Source of the DNA: Burkholderiales bacterium
Lineage (GTDB): Bacteria; Pseudomonadota; Gammaproteobacteria; Burkholderiales; WYBJ01
Length of the DNA: 64,000 nt
Reading direction: 5' to 3'
Assembly (NCBI GenBank): GCA_020848435.1
Contig: JADLAC010000049.1
Location: forward strand, 1 to 64,000
In this document: one piece after another, positions 46,197 to 55,124 of the stretch
Layout of the letters: the number at the start of each line of letters is the position of its first letter
Numbering within the stretch: the stretch's first letter is position 1
Notes under the pieces: generated by a model
What the model was told of the DNA's origin: nothing
Seen by the model: only the letters and a program-made list of their open reading frames with translations
The model's database searches: none
Made by a program: the position numbers and the translations under genes

Positions 46197-47599
46197 TGGC
46201 GCAACGGCCCAAGCGCATCCGCCGTTTCATGCACCGGCGCGAGAACGGGGCGCGCTTGCGCTTCGTCATCGATCGCGCGGCGCTCAAGGACGCCGCTGCG
46301 GTATTGCTGCCCGGTTTGCTCGTCATCATCGCGGCCTTCTGGCTCGCCTCGCGCTTCATCCGTCCCGCGCCGCCGGAGAGTTTCGTCATGACGACGGGAG
46401 CACCCGGGGGCGCGTATCAATTGTTCGCCGAGCGCTATCGCGACATCGTGGCGCGCGAGGGGGTGAGAATCGACTTGCGGCCCTCCGCGGGATCGATCGA
46501 GAACCTGCAGCGCCTGCGCGACACGACCTCGGAGGTCCAAGCGGCGCTGGTGCAAAGCGGCGTAAGCACCGCCGCGGAAAACGCGGACCTGGTGTCGCTC
46601 GGGAGCGTCTACTACGAGCCGTTGTGGATCTTCTATCGCAGCAAGGCGCGGCTCAGCCTGCTCAACGAGCTTGCCGGCAAGCGCATCGCCGTCGGCGCGC
46701 AGGGCAGCGGCACGCGTGCGCTCGCGCTGCAACTGCTGCAAGCGGTTGGGATATCCGTCAGCGCCCCCGAGATTCGATCGCTCGGCGGCGATGCAGCCGC
46801 CCAGGCACTGGTCGATGGCGCGATCGATGCTGCTTTCGTGGTCGGTGCGCCCGATGCCCCGCTGGTCCAGCGCCTGGTGCAGGCGCCAGAAGTCCGCTTG
46901 CTCAGCCTGGCGAACGCCGATGCCTTCGCCCGGCGCTTCCCTTTTCTCTCCACGCTGACCCTGCCGCGCGGGGTGATCGACCTGGCCGCGCCGCTACCCG
47001 ATCATGACGTGGTGCTGCTGGCGGCAAGCGCGAACATCGTCGTGCGCCGGGAGTTTCATCCGGCGCTCGCCTTCCTGCTATTGAGCGCGGCCTCGGAAGT
47101 GCATGGTGGCGCGGGGGTGCTACAGCGGCATCGGGAGTTCCCTGCCGCACGCCAATCCGAGTTCACCCTGAGCGACCAGGCGGAGCGCTATTTCAAGAGC
47201 GGTCCGCCGCTGCTGCGCCGTTATCTGCCGTTCTGGCTGGCGAATCTGTTCGAGCGCATGGTGGTGTTGCTGCTGCCGCTATTCGCCGTGCTGATCCCGG
47301 CGCTCAAAGTGCTGCCGGCCCTGCTGGAGTGGCGGGTGAAGTCGCGCGTATTCCGCTGGTATGGCGAAATCAAGTTCCTCGAAGACGAGCTGATGCGAGA
47401 CCCCGATCCGGCCCGCGTGCCGGAAATGCTGCAACGCCTGGACGAAATCGAACGCGGCGTGAGCAGCACCTCGGTACCGATGTCGTACTCGGACTATGCC
47501 TACAATCTGCGCACCCATGTGGAGGTGGTGCGCAACCGCGTGCTGCGCGGCGCGCAGGCGCCGGCCTCGCGAGCGCCGCTCAATGATTCGGAGTCTTGA
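46196..47599 (+). CDS. Membrane-anchored TAXI-family TRAP-type solute-binding protein
   Basis: 467 residues. A basic N terminus (RPKRIRRFMHRRENG) precedes membrane helix 1 (about 33-55). Then a periplasmic binding domain: FVMTTGAPGGAYQLFAERY (about 60-80), SGVSTAAENADLVSLGSVYYEPLW and VGAQGSGTRALALQLL, which are TAXI motifs, a family of high-affinity substrate binders of TRAP systems. A second hydrophobic stretch (about 345-372) and a cytoplasmic coiled-coil-like tail follow. No TRAP permease lies nearby, so partner and ligand are unknown. It shares its start with the stop of the preceding gene and its last 20 bases overlap dinG tail to tail. Confidence 0.85.
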   Translation: MAQRPKRIRRFMHRRENGARLRFVIDRAALKDAAAVLLPGLLVIIAAFWLASRFIRPAPPESFVMTTGAPGGAYQLFAERYRDIVAREGVRIDLRPSAGSIENLQRLRDTTSEVQAALVQSGVSTAAENADLVSLGSVYYEPLWIFYRSKARLSLLNELAGKRIAVGAQGSGTRALALQLLQAVGISVSAPEIRSLGGDAAAQALVDGAIDAAFVVGAPDAPLVQRLVQAPEVRLLSLANADAFARRFPFLSTLTLPRGVIDLAAPLPDHDVVLLAASANIVVRREFHPALAFLLLSAASEVHGGAGVLQRHREFPAARQSEFTLSDQAERYFKSGPPLLRRYLPFWLANLFERMVVLLLPLFAVLIPALKVLPALLEWRVKSRVFRWYGEIKFLEDELMRDPDPARVPEMLQRLDEIERGVSSTSVPMSYSDYAYNLRTHVEVVRNRVLRGAQAPASRAPLNDSES

Positions 47600-49523
47600 A
47601 GAACGCTTCCACGTCGGCGATGGCGCGCGTTCGCCGCATCGGCGGCAAGCTCGCCAGGATGCGCCGGCCATAGCCGCGGCTGAGCAGGCGCGGATCGCAT
47701 AGCATCATGACGCCACGATCGGATTCGTCCCGGATCAAGCGTCCTACGCCCTGCTTGAGCGTCAAAGCGGCCGCCGGGAGCTGGTAATCGAGGAAGCCGC
47801 TGCCGCCCTCGCGTTCGAGCGCCTGGATGCGCGCGGCCAGCACCGGATCGTCGGGCGGCGAAAACGGAATGCGATCGATCACGACCACAGAAAGCGCCTC
47901 GCCGCGCACATCGACGCCCTCCCAGAACGAATGGCTGCCGACCAGGACGGCATTGCCCAGGCTGCGGAAGCGCTCCAGCAGCTCGCTGCGCGAGCCTTGT
48001 CCTTGCACCAGCAGGGGATAGTCCCATCCCTCGCGCGCGAATGCTTCACTCAGCAGCCGGTGCGCTTCGCGCATCGCGCGCAACGACGTGAACAAACAGA
48101 ACGCCCGAGCGCCGGATGCCCGCAACACGGGCAAAGCCGCGTCGACCACCGCGGCCGTGTAGGCTTGGGTGTTGGGATCGGGCAGGCTCGGCGGCAAGTA
48201 CAGCAACGCCTGGCGCTCGAAATCGAACGGGCTTTCCCAGCGCGCCGTGGCCGCGTCGTCGAGACCCATGCGCGTGCAGAAATGCGAAAAATCGGCGCCG
48301 ACGCTCAAGGTGGCCGAGGTGAAGATCCAGGCGCGCTGGCCGGCATCGAGCTGGCGGCGGAAGGTCGGTGCGACCGAAAGCGGCGTCGCATTGAGCGCGG
48401 CTGATTGCGTGTACACCTCGATCCAGCGCACGTGCTGCGCGCTATCGCCGTCGCGCCAGCGTTGCAGGCGTTCGAGGAGATCCAGCGCGCGCTGGCGGCA
48501 ATTGTCGATATCCGGGTGGCGCTCGGCCTGAACCGTCAAGCGTTCGTGCAGCACCCCCAGGGCATCGAGCGCGCAGCCGAGCGCGGCTTGGAACGCGTCG
48601 CTTGCCGACATCGCGTTGGCGGCGACGCGCCCGGGCACTTCACCGCATTCGAGCCGCAGCTCGCGCGCGGCCTTCTCCAGCGCCGGCACGGCTTGCGGCA
48701 GCGGGGCGAAATCGCGGGCATGCGCGATCGCCGCACTCTGGGCGTCGCGCGCGAGCTCGAGCAACTGCGCGGTGGAGACGCTTTCGCCGAAAAACAGGCT
48801 CGCCGTCTCCGGCAGTTGGTGCGCTTCATCCAGGATCACTGCATTGCTCGCGGGCAGCAATTCGCCCGCGCCCTGGTCGCGCAGTACCACGTCGGCGAAG
48901 AACAGGTGGTGATTGACGACCACGACATCGGCCTCCATCGCGCGGCGCCGGGCTTCCATGACGAAGCAATCGCGGTAGCGCGGGCACTCGGAGCCCAGGC
49001 AGTTCTCGCGCGTCGAGGTGACGTGCATCCAGATGGCTGCCTCTTCCGGCACTTCCGCCAGCTCGCTCTTGTCGCCCGTGTTGGAGCGCAGGGCAAACGC
49101 GGCGATGGCGTGCAGGTGCCGGGCGCTGTCGCGGCTGGTGAAGCGCCCCTCGGTGCGCGCGCGCTCGAGATGGTGATGACAAACGTAATTGGCGCGTCCC
49201 TTGAGCACGGCGACGCTCACCGGCACGTGCAGCGCCGAGCGTACCGTCGGGATGTCGCGATCGTACAGTTGGTCTTGCAGGGTCTTGGTGCCGGTCGAGA
49301 TGATGACCTTCGCCTGCGAAAGCAACGCCGGGACGAGATATGCGAACGTCTTGCCGGTCCCCGTACCTGCCTCGGCAACCAGCACGCCATAGTCGCGCAG
49401 CGCCGCGTCCACGGCTTTGGCCAAACCGACTTGCCCGCGGCGCGGGCGATAAGCGGTCACCGCGCGCGCCAATGGGCCGTCGGGGGCAAATGCGTAATCG
49501 ATCGGATCGGTCAATGGAGGCAA
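47580..49523 (-). CDS. DinG/YoaA-type ATP-dependent DNA helicase
   Basis: 647 residues. Walker A AGTGTGKT (52-59), DEAH box in VILDEAHQL, and the XPD-like iron-sulphur cysteines Cys115, Cys175, Cys180 and Cys186. The last motif is GVGRLIRDESDRGVMMLCDPR. It is a 5'-3' helicase of superfamily 2, acting on R-loops or replication damage. Length and arrangement are closer to YoaA than to E. coli DinG, so no gene symbol is assigned. It overlaps the TAXI gene end and is divergent from phoD. Confidence 0.93.
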   Translation of the reverse strand: MPPLTDPIDYAFAPDGPLARAVTAYRPRRGQVGLAKAVDAALRDYGVLVAEAGTGTGKTFAYLVPALLSQAKVIISTGTKTLQDQLYDRDIPTVRSALHVPVSVAVLKGRANYVCHHHLERARTEGRFTSRDSARHLHAIAAFALRSNTGDKSELAEVPEEAAIWMHVTSTRENCLGSECPRYRDCFVMEARRRAMEADVVVVNHHLFFADVVLRDQGAGELLPASNAVILDEAHQLPETASLFFGESVSTAQLLELARDAQSAAIAHARDFAPLPQAVPALEKAARELRLECGEVPGRVAANAMSASDAFQAALGCALDALGVLHERLTVQAERHPDIDNCRQRALDLLERLQRWRDGDSAQHVRWIEVYTQSAALNATPLSVAPTFRRQLDAGQRAWIFTSATLSVGADFSHFCTRMGLDDAATARWESPFDFERQALLYLPPSLPDPNTQAYTAAVVDAALPVLRASGARAFCLFTSLRAMREAHRLLSEAFAREGWDYPLLVQGQGSRSELLERFRSLGNAVLVGSHSFWEGVDVRGEALSVVVIDRIPFSPPDDPVLAARIQALEREGGSGFLDYQLPAAALTLKQGVGRLIRDESDRGVMMLCDPRLLSRGYGRRILASLPPMRRTRAIADVEAFFKTPNH

Positions 49524-49669
49524 GCACGCGCGCAGGGCGAGCCGCCATTGTAAAGGGTGATCCTCGCGCGCCGGACTAAGCCACCCGGTCTATGGCGATG
49601 GGGGCGGGTTATGGTACACAGTCGGGGCTCGCGCGCTTGGTGCCTGCGCGCACGGCCACGACAACGACG

Positions 49670-51250
49670 ATGAAGCCGATCGATTCCGCCCGAGCGCCTT
49701 CGCTGCGCCGGCGCCAGCTGCTTGCAGCGGCATGGTCGCTCGCGGGCGCGGGCTTGCTTGTGCCGGCACTGCCCGGGCGCGTGCAGGCGCAGCGTTTCCG
49801 CGCCGATCCATTCACCCTGGGCGTCGCCTCGGGCTGCCCGCGGCCCGACGGCATCGTGCTTTGGACGCGGCTCGCACCCGATCCGCTGAACGCCGGCGGC
49901 ATGCCGCCGGAGAACGCCGCGGTGCGCTGGGAGCTCGCGCGCGATGAAAGCTTCCACGACATCGCACGGCGCGGCGAAATCGCGGCGCGGCCCGAATTCG
50001 GCCACAGCGTGCACGTCGAGCTGCGCGGCCTGGAGCCCGATCGCACATACTGGTATCGCTTCATGGCCGGCGACGCGGTAAGCGCTGTCGGGCGCACGCG
50101 CACTGCGCCCGCGCCGCAAGCCGACCTGCGGCGCCTGAAGTTCGCCTTCGCCTCCTGCCAGCAGTACGAGCAGGGCTATTACGCCGCGTATCGTCACATG
50201 CTTGCCGAGGACATCGATCTCGTGGTTTTCCTCGGCGATTACATCTACGAGTCGAGCTGGGGCCGGCGGCACGTGCGCAAGCATTCGGGCCCCGAGCCGA
50301 CCACGCTCGCCGGCTATCGCAATCGCCACGCGCAGTACAAGACCGACCCGGACCTGCAACGCATGCACGCCGCCGTGCCCTGGCTCGTGATATGGGACGA
50401 CCACGAGGTCTCGAACGACTACGCCAACGAGCAGGGGCAGTTCCTGGAGGCCGATTTCGTGCAGCGCCGCACGAGCGCGTATCGCGCCTACTACGAGCAC
50501 ATGCCGCTCGAGCGCGCGATGCTGCCGCGCGGTCCCGACATGCGCCTGTACGAGCGCTTCGCCTACGGCCGCCTGGCGCTGTTTCACATGCTCGACGATC
50601 GTCAATACCGCGATATCCAGGTGTGCCCGCATCCCAAGCGCGGCGGCGGCTCCAATGTCATCGACGATGCCGCTTGTCCCGAGCGCCACGCGGCCGAGCG
50701 CTCGCTGCTCGGGATGGCACAGGAACGCTGGTTACACGCCGGGCTCGACGATTCGCGAGCGCGCTGGAACATCCTCGCGCAACAGACCTTGATGGCGCAG
50801 ATCGATCGCACGCCCGGTCCCGACGCCTCGTTCTGGACCGATGCCTGGGACGGCTATCCCGCTGCGCGCAAGCGCTTGCTCGATTTCATCGCGGCGCGCA
50901 AGCCCGCCAATCCGGTCGTGATCGGCGGCGACGTCCATACCCATTACGTATGCGATCTCAAGCGGGACTTCGATCGCCCCGAATCGCCGACGCTCGCCAC
51001 CCAGTTCTGCGGCACATCGATCAGCTCGCAGTCGTGGTCGCAACAGCAGGTCCTGCAATTGCTGCCCGACAATCCGCATATCAAGTTCGCCAGCAGCGAG
51101 AAGCGAGGCTACGTCGTCATGGAGGTCTCCGCGCGGCAATGCCAGGCGAGCTTGCGTGGCCTCGACGACGAGAAGCTGCAAGCGAGCGGCATTTCGACCC
51201 AGGCGCGTTTCATCCTGGAGGACGGCCGCAGCAGCGCCGAGCGCGTATAA
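49670..51250 (+). CDS. phoD: Alkaline phosphatase D family protein, Tat-exported
   Basis: 526 residues from ATG 49670. The N terminus has LRRRQLLAAAW, a twin-arginine signal, with the hydrophobic AGAGLLVPALPG and VQAQ cleavage zone. The PhoD N-terminal domain (TRLAPDPLN, WELARDESF) is followed by the metallophosphatase core with FLGDYIYES, WDDHEVSND and VIGGDVHTHYV, the metal ligands. It hydrolyses phosphodiesters or monoesters in the periplasm using Ca2+/Fe3+. The frame is open 78 bases upstream but lacks a good ribosome binding site there. No Pho box was found. Confidence 0.93.
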   Translation: MKPIDSARAPSLRRRQLLAAAWSLAGAGLLVPALPGRVQAQRFRADPFTLGVASGCPRPDGIVLWTRLAPDPLNAGGMPPENAAVRWELARDESFHDIARRGEIAARPEFGHSVHVELRGLEPDRTYWYRFMAGDAVSAVGRTRTAPAPQADLRRLKFAFASCQQYEQGYYAAYRHMLAEDIDLVVFLGDYIYESSWGRRHVRKHSGPEPTTLAGYRNRHAQYKTDPDLQRMHAAVPWLVIWDDHEVSNDYANEQGQFLEADFVQRRTSAYRAYYEHMPLERAMLPRGPDMRLYERFAYGRLALFHMLDDRQYRDIQVCPHPKRGGGSNVIDDAACPERHAAERSLLGMAQERWLHAGLDDSRARWNILAQQTLMAQIDRTPGPDASFWTDAWDGYPAARKRLLDFIAARKPANPVVIGGDVHTHYVCDLKRDFDRPESPTLATQFCGTSISSQSWSQQQVLQLLPDNPHIKFASSEKRGYVVMEVSARQCQASLRGLDDEKLQASGISTQARFILEDGRSSAERV

Positions 51251-51521
51251 CAGCACGACCCGCGAGATCAGCCAACCATCTGCGCGCGCACCGCCGCAAG
51301 CGCCGCGTGGCGGATAACCGATGTTGCCTCGTCGGCGAGGCGAGCGAAAGCCGCTTTGGTCACATCATCGAAAGCGCCCCGTGGCAGATAACGCTGCTGC
51401 CGCGGTTGCTGCCGCACTGGATGCGCGGTGAGGTCGAGACGGCAGGTCACATTCCTGGCGAGCGCTGCCTCGTCGAACTGCGCCGCAACCAGCGCTCCGA
51501 ATGCCCCGCCCTTCCACTTTC

Positions 51522-52877
51522 TCAGCCCGCGAACACCGCCTCTACCGCGCGCCCGAGCTTGTCGGCGAGCTCGTCGAGCTGCGCCTCGGTCGCAATGAAC
51601 GGCGGCGCGATCAAGACGTGATCGCCATGGACGCCGTCCACCGTGCCGCCCATCGGATAGCACATCAGCCCGTGGCGCAAGGCTTCGGCCTTGATACGCG
51701 CGTTGATCGCAGCCGCGGGATCGAAAGTCGCCTTGCTCGCTCGATCGGCGACGAACTCCACGCCCCAGAAGAAACCGCGACCCCGGATGTCGCCGACATG
51801 GGGATGCGCGCCGAGCCGGGCACGCAGCCGTGCCTCGAGGCCGGAGCCAAGCGCGCGCACGCGCTCCACCAGACGGCGTTCGGCGAACACACGCTGCACC
51901 GCCAGCGCGGCGGCACAGGCCACGGCGTGGCCGATATAGGTGTGTCCATGTTGGAAGAAACCGGAGCCGGCCTGTACGGCCGCGTGAATGCGGCCCTGTA
52001 CCAGGGTCGCGCCGATCGGCTGGTAGCCCGCGCCGAGACCCTTGGCGATGCAAACCATGTCCGGCACGATGCCCTCCTGCTCGCACGCGTACAGCGAGCC
52101 CGTCCGGCCCATGCCGCACATCACTTCATCCAGGATCAGCAGCACGCCGTAGCGGTCGCAGACCTCGCGCACCAGCCGGAAATACTCGGGCACGGGAGGA
52201 ACCGCGCCCAGGGTCGCCCCGACCACCGTCTCGGCGACGAAGGCAATGACGCTTTGCGGCCCGAGACGCTGGATTTCGGCCTCCAGCTCGGCGGCAAGAC
52301 GCCGCCCGTAGCCCTCCAGCGTCTCGTCGCCGTGGCGCTCGCGGTATTCATAACACGGCGCAACATGAACCGCGTCGATCAGCAGCGGCTCGAACTGCTG
52401 CCGCCGCCACATGTTGCCGCCGACGGCGAGCGCGCCCAGCGTGTTGCCGTGATAGCTCTGCCGGCGGCCGATGACGTAGCGCCGTTGCGCCTGGCCGAGC
52501 TCGACGAAATATTGGCGCGCGAGCTTCAGTGCGGCCTCGATGGCCTCGGAGCCACCGGAGACGAAATAAACCCGATCGATCCCTGCGGGCGCGCGAGCGA
52601 TCAGCGCCTCGGCCAGCGCCTCCATCGGCTCGGTCGAGAAAAATGACGTATGGGCGTACGGCAGCCGGTCGAGCTGCTGCTTGATGGCCGCGATGACATC
52701 CGGGTCGTCATGACCGAGACAGGAAACGGCGGCGCCGGAGCAGCCGTCGAGGTAACGCTTGCCCGCCGCATCGTAGAGATAGACGCCCTCGCCGCGGACC
52801 GCGATGGGATAGGGAGCTCTGGAATTCCTGTGAAAGACATGGCTCACGGCGGCGGCTCGTGGGGTAGCGGGTTGCAT
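51522..52877 (-). CDS. Class III (omega-type) PLP-dependent aminotransferase
   Basis: 451 residues. PLP-binding features: YFVSGGSEAIEAALKLARQY, LILDEVMCGMGRTG, and the Schiff-base Lys279 in CIAKGLGAGYQPI. The start HRNSRAPYPIAVRGEG is typical of aspartate aminotransferase-family proteins acting on omega amines. It transfers an amino group to a keto acid; the substrate cannot be told. The ATG lies upstream of a 270-base gap; downstream of the stop is another 270-base gap with no convincing gene. Confidence 0.93.
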   Translation of the reverse strand: MQPATPRAAAVSHVFHRNSRAPYPIAVRGEGVYLYDAAGKRYLDGCSGAAVSCLGHDDPDVIAAIKQQLDRLPYAHTSFFSTEPMEALAEALIARAPAGIDRVYFVSGGSEAIEAALKLARQYFVELGQAQRRYVIGRRQSYHGNTLGALAVGGNMWRRQQFEPLLIDAVHVAPCYEYRERHGDETLEGYGRRLAAELEAEIQRLGPQSVIAFVAETVVGATLGAVPPVPEYFRLVREVCDRYGVLLILDEVMCGMGRTGSLYACEQEGIVPDMVCIAKGLGAGYQPIGATLVQGRIHAAVQAGSGFFQHGHTYIGHAVACAAALAVQRVFAERRLVERVRALGSGLEARLRARLGAHPHVGDIRGRGFFWGVEFVADRASKATFDPAAAINARIKAEALRHGLMCYPMGGTVDGVHGDHVLIAPPFIATEAQLDELADKLGRAVEAVFAG

Positions 52878-53004
52878 CGAAGCCTACCGCAAAAACGGCG
52901 GCGCCCCAAAGCAGCGCACGACCCACTGCGCAGAACGAGAGGCCGGCCAGCGCTGCGCCATGAGCGCGCGCGCTGCAGTTTCGGCCTGCGTGTCCGAGCC
53001 GGAA

Positions 53005-53068
53005 AGACCCCGCGGTAGCGCAAGGGAAAGCTCGCGGTTCGAGCGAGTGTATCCCGGCGCCGGGGTCT
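53005..53068 (+). repeat. Nested inverted repeats, possible structured RNA or operator
   Basis: AGACCCCG (53005-53012) pairs perfectly with CGGGGTCT (53061-53068). Inside, GGGA (53024-53027) pairs with TCCC (53052-53055), and inside that CTCGC (53031-53035) pairs with GCGAG (53043-53047). A further hairpin ACCCC/GGGGT lies at 53095-53099 and 53107-53111. The set precedes the NlpC/P60 gene by about 80 bases. The nested order favours an RNA structure. Confidence 0.5.
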
Positions 53069-53149
53069 CGAAACGTCCGATAGCGAGCCAAGCGACCCCT
53101 TACGTCGGGGTTTACAGCTACGAAAAGCCTGGCTTAACATACGCCGGCC

Positions 53150-53659
53150 ATGAAAAACATCACAACGGTAGTGGCGTTTCTGGGAGGCCTTGTGATCGCG
53201 GCACCCGCGCGGGCAAGCGATATACCCGTGCCGCCCGTCGAGCCCGCCGGCTTCACCAGCACTGCTTCCAGCGCCTACTTGAGCGACGTGCGCGACATCA
53301 TCTTCTACGCGCTGTCGATGGTGGGCATCAACTACCGCTGGGGCGGGAATTCGCCCCAGACCGGCTTCGACTGCAGCGGCCTGGTAAGCCACGTCTTTCG
53401 TCACATTGCCGGACTGATACTGCCCAGAGACTCCTACGCCATGGCGCGCCTGGGAAGTCCAGTGACCTTGGACGACCTCAAGCCCGGCGATCTGGTGTTC
53501 TTCAACACCATGCGCCGGCCATTCTCCCACGTCGGCATCTATCTCGGCGAGCGCCGCTTCGTGCATGCCCCGTCCGCCGGCAAAGCCGTGCACGTGGTGG
53601 AAATGACCGATCCATACTGGTCCGCGCGCTATAACGGCGCCCGCCGTATCGACCTCTGA
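53150..53659 (+). CDS. Secreted NlpC/P60 family peptidoglycan endopeptidase
   Basis: 169 residues. Signal peptide 1-23 (MKNITTVVAFLGGLVIAAPA-RAS). The papain-like domain has Cys75 in GFDCSGLV, His127 in FSHVGIY and His139 in RFVHAPS, the expected triad. It cleaves the peptide stem of peptidoglycan (gamma-D-Glu-Dap bond) in the periplasm. Length is short, a bare catalytic domain. TTTACA (53111-53116) and TAACAT (53135-53140) with an 18-base spacer form a weak promoter just before the gene. Confidence 0.93.
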   Translation: MKNITTVVAFLGGLVIAAPARASDIPVPPVEPAGFTSTASSAYLSDVRDIIFYALSMVGINYRWGGNSPQTGFDCSGLVSHVFRHIAGLILPRDSYAMARLGSPVTLDDLKPGDLVFFNTMRRPFSHVGIYLGERRFVHAPSAGKAVHVVEMTDPYWSARYNGARRIDL

Positions 53660-53825
53660 GCGCCAAGCTGCGGCCTGCCGCTTTCCGCGTCCACGCGGCT
53701 CGTATCCTGGGCAAGGTGCCGTAGCGACCTCTGGCGCCGCGCTGCGGCGGCATCTCAAAGCGTCCGCGCCACTCTCATCCTGCACTGAACAAGCGGCCGC
53801 CGCTGCCGCCGCATCGACCTTGGAC

Positions 53826-53851
53826 GCGCGCTGCATTGCGTCGCAGCGCGC
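53826..53851. terminator. Perfect 9-bp hairpin
   Basis: GCGCGCTGC (53826-53834) pairs with GCAGCGCGC (53843-53851) around ATTGCGTC. It is 167 bases after the NlpC/P60 stop. A modest T/C-rich stretch (TCGTTCTCTT) follows on the plus strand. It may terminate that transcript or shield fbpA. Confidence 0.5.
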
Positions 53852-53859
53852 TCGTTCTC

Positions 53860-53873
53860 TTGCGTTAGATCAA
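53860..53873. promoter_or_regulatory. FNR/CRP-like binding site
   Basis: TTGCG-TTAG-ATCAA matches the FNR/Anr consensus TTGAT-N4-ATCAA in one complete half and in the TTG of the other. It lies 133 bases upstream of the fbpA -35 box. No functional promoter that would use it is obvious. Confidence 0.3.
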
Positions 53874-53992
53874 GTTCCCGCGTCGCCACCGCGGATACCT
53901 TGCGGCTCTCGCTCGAGCACATCAGATGCAGATTGTGCCGCCTGGTGCCTGCGGGGCACTGCAGGAGAGTGATATTACGTGCGATGAACGTA

Positions 53993-54021
53993 TTGCGAAT
54001 CGTTCTCATTCGTACTATATT
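53993..54021 (+). promoter_or_regulatory. fbpA promoter with overlapping Fur-like box
   Basis: TTGCGA (53993-53998) and TATATT (54016-54021) are separated by exactly 17 bases. Read on the minus strand, the bases from 54010 to 53994 are AATGAGAACGATTCGCA, close to the 19-bp Fur consensus built on GATAAT repeats. A repressor there would cover the -35 and spacer, consistent with iron repression. The leader to the ATG at 54071 is about 43 bases. Confidence 0.7.
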
Positions 54022-54070
54022 GGCACCGACTTAGGTTCCCCTCTTCTCTATTCAGGAGCTGTCCGAAATC

Positions 54071-55114
54071 ATGCACACCTCGATCCGCCCGGCCGGACGC
54101 CGCCTAGGTCTCGCCGCGCTCGCCAGCCTGGTCTTGAGCAGCAGTGCAATCGCCCAGGAGAATGTGCTGAACCTCTATACGGCCAGGCATTACCAAACCG
54201 ACGAGGCGTTGTATACCGGCTTCACCAAGCGCACCGGAATTCGCGTCAATCGCATCGAAGGCGGCGAGGATGCGCTGTTCGAACGCATCAAGAACGAGGG
54301 CGCGCACAGCCCGGCCGACGTCTTCATCACGGTCGATATCGGCCGCATATGGCGCGCCGATCAGGCCGGAATTTTCGAGGCGGTGAAGTCACCGCTGCTC
54401 GAAAGCCGCATCCCCGCGGCTTACCGTGACCCCGACAACCGCTGGTTCGGTTTTTCCGCTCGGGCCCGCGTGATCGTCTACGACAAGAGCCGGGTCAAAC
54501 CCGGCGCCATCCGCACTTACGAAGACCTCGCGGACCCACAGTGGAAAGACAAGCTATGCGTGCGTTCCAGCGCGCACCCCTACATGCTCTCCCTCACCGC
54601 GAGCATGATCGCCCACCTCGGCGAGCAGAAAGCCGAAGCCTGGGTCAAGGGGCTGAAAGCCAATCTCGCCCGTGACCCCAAGGGCGGCGACACCGATCAG
54701 ATTCGCGCCGCCGCCTCCGGTGAATGTGCCATCGCCGTCACCAACCAGTACTACTTCGTGCGCCTGATGCGCTCGCCCAAGCCCGACGACAAGCGCGTCG
54801 TGGAGCGGCTCGCGGTGGTATTCCCCAATCAGCAGGACCGGGGCACGCACATGAATATCTCGGGCGGCGGGATGCTACGTCATGCGCCGCACAAGGATGC
54901 CGCCCGGCGCTTCCTCGAATACCTCGCCAGCGACGAAGCGCAGGCCTACTTCGCCAACGGCAACAACGAGTGGCCGGTGGTGGCCGGCGTGAAGCTCGAC
55001 AATCCTGAGCTGGAATCGCTCGGCAAGTTCAAGACCGACGCCATCAACGTGGCCATCCTGGGCAAGAACCAGGCGCTGGCACAGCGTATCTCCGACCGAG
55101 TCGGCTACAAGTAG
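54071..55114 (+). CDS. fbpA: Ferric iron ABC transporter, periplasmic substrate-binding protein
   Basis: 347 residues. Signal peptide 1-28 (LGLAALASLVLSSSAIAQ). The mature protein starts ENVLNLYTARHYQTDEAL, typical of FbpA/FutA binding proteins, and carries the adjacent tyrosines NQYYFVRL that coordinate Fe3+. It captures ferric iron in the periplasm. AGGAG is 12 bases before the ATG. The promoter has a Fur-like box. The permease and ATPase genes follow but in other orientations. Confidence 0.94.
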   Translation: MHTSIRPAGRRLGLAALASLVLSSSAIAQENVLNLYTARHYQTDEALYTGFTKRTGIRVNRIEGGEDALFERIKNEGAHSPADVFITVDIGRIWRADQAGIFEAVKSPLLESRIPAAYRDPDNRWFGFSARARVIVYDKSRVKPGAIRTYEDLADPQWKDKLCVRSSAHPYMLSLTASMIAHLGEQKAEAWVKGLKANLARDPKGGDTDQIRAAASGECAIAVTNQYYFVRLMRSPKPDDKRVVERLAVVFPNQQDRGTHMNISGGGMLRHAPHKDAARRFLEYLASDEAQAYFANGNNEWPVVAGVKLDNPELESLGKFKTDAINVAILGKNQALAQRISDRVGYK

Positions 55115-55124
55115 CCCACCCGCG

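Larger units (their letters stand above)
53660..54070. other. Intergenic region between the NlpC/P60 gene and fbpA
   Basis: No gene is supported. It contains a perfect 9-bp hairpin (53826-53851), an FNR/CRP-like palindrome (53860-53873), and the fbpA promoter with a Fur-like box (53993-54021). AGGAG at 54054-54058 is the fbpA ribosome binding site. Confidence 0.6.

Noticed and set aside
51268..51521. Possible short gene on the minus strand after the aminotransferase
   Set aside because: The end of the frame looks protein-like (RGAFDDVTKAAFARLADEAT), faintly like DUF1488, but there is no credible start codon with a ribosome binding site except an internal GTG. It may be a decayed gene.
53926..54429. 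Open frame overlapping the fbpA promoter and 5' end
   Set aside because: It is out of frame with fbpA, which has a signal peptide, ribosome binding site and strong family match; no support for the other frame.
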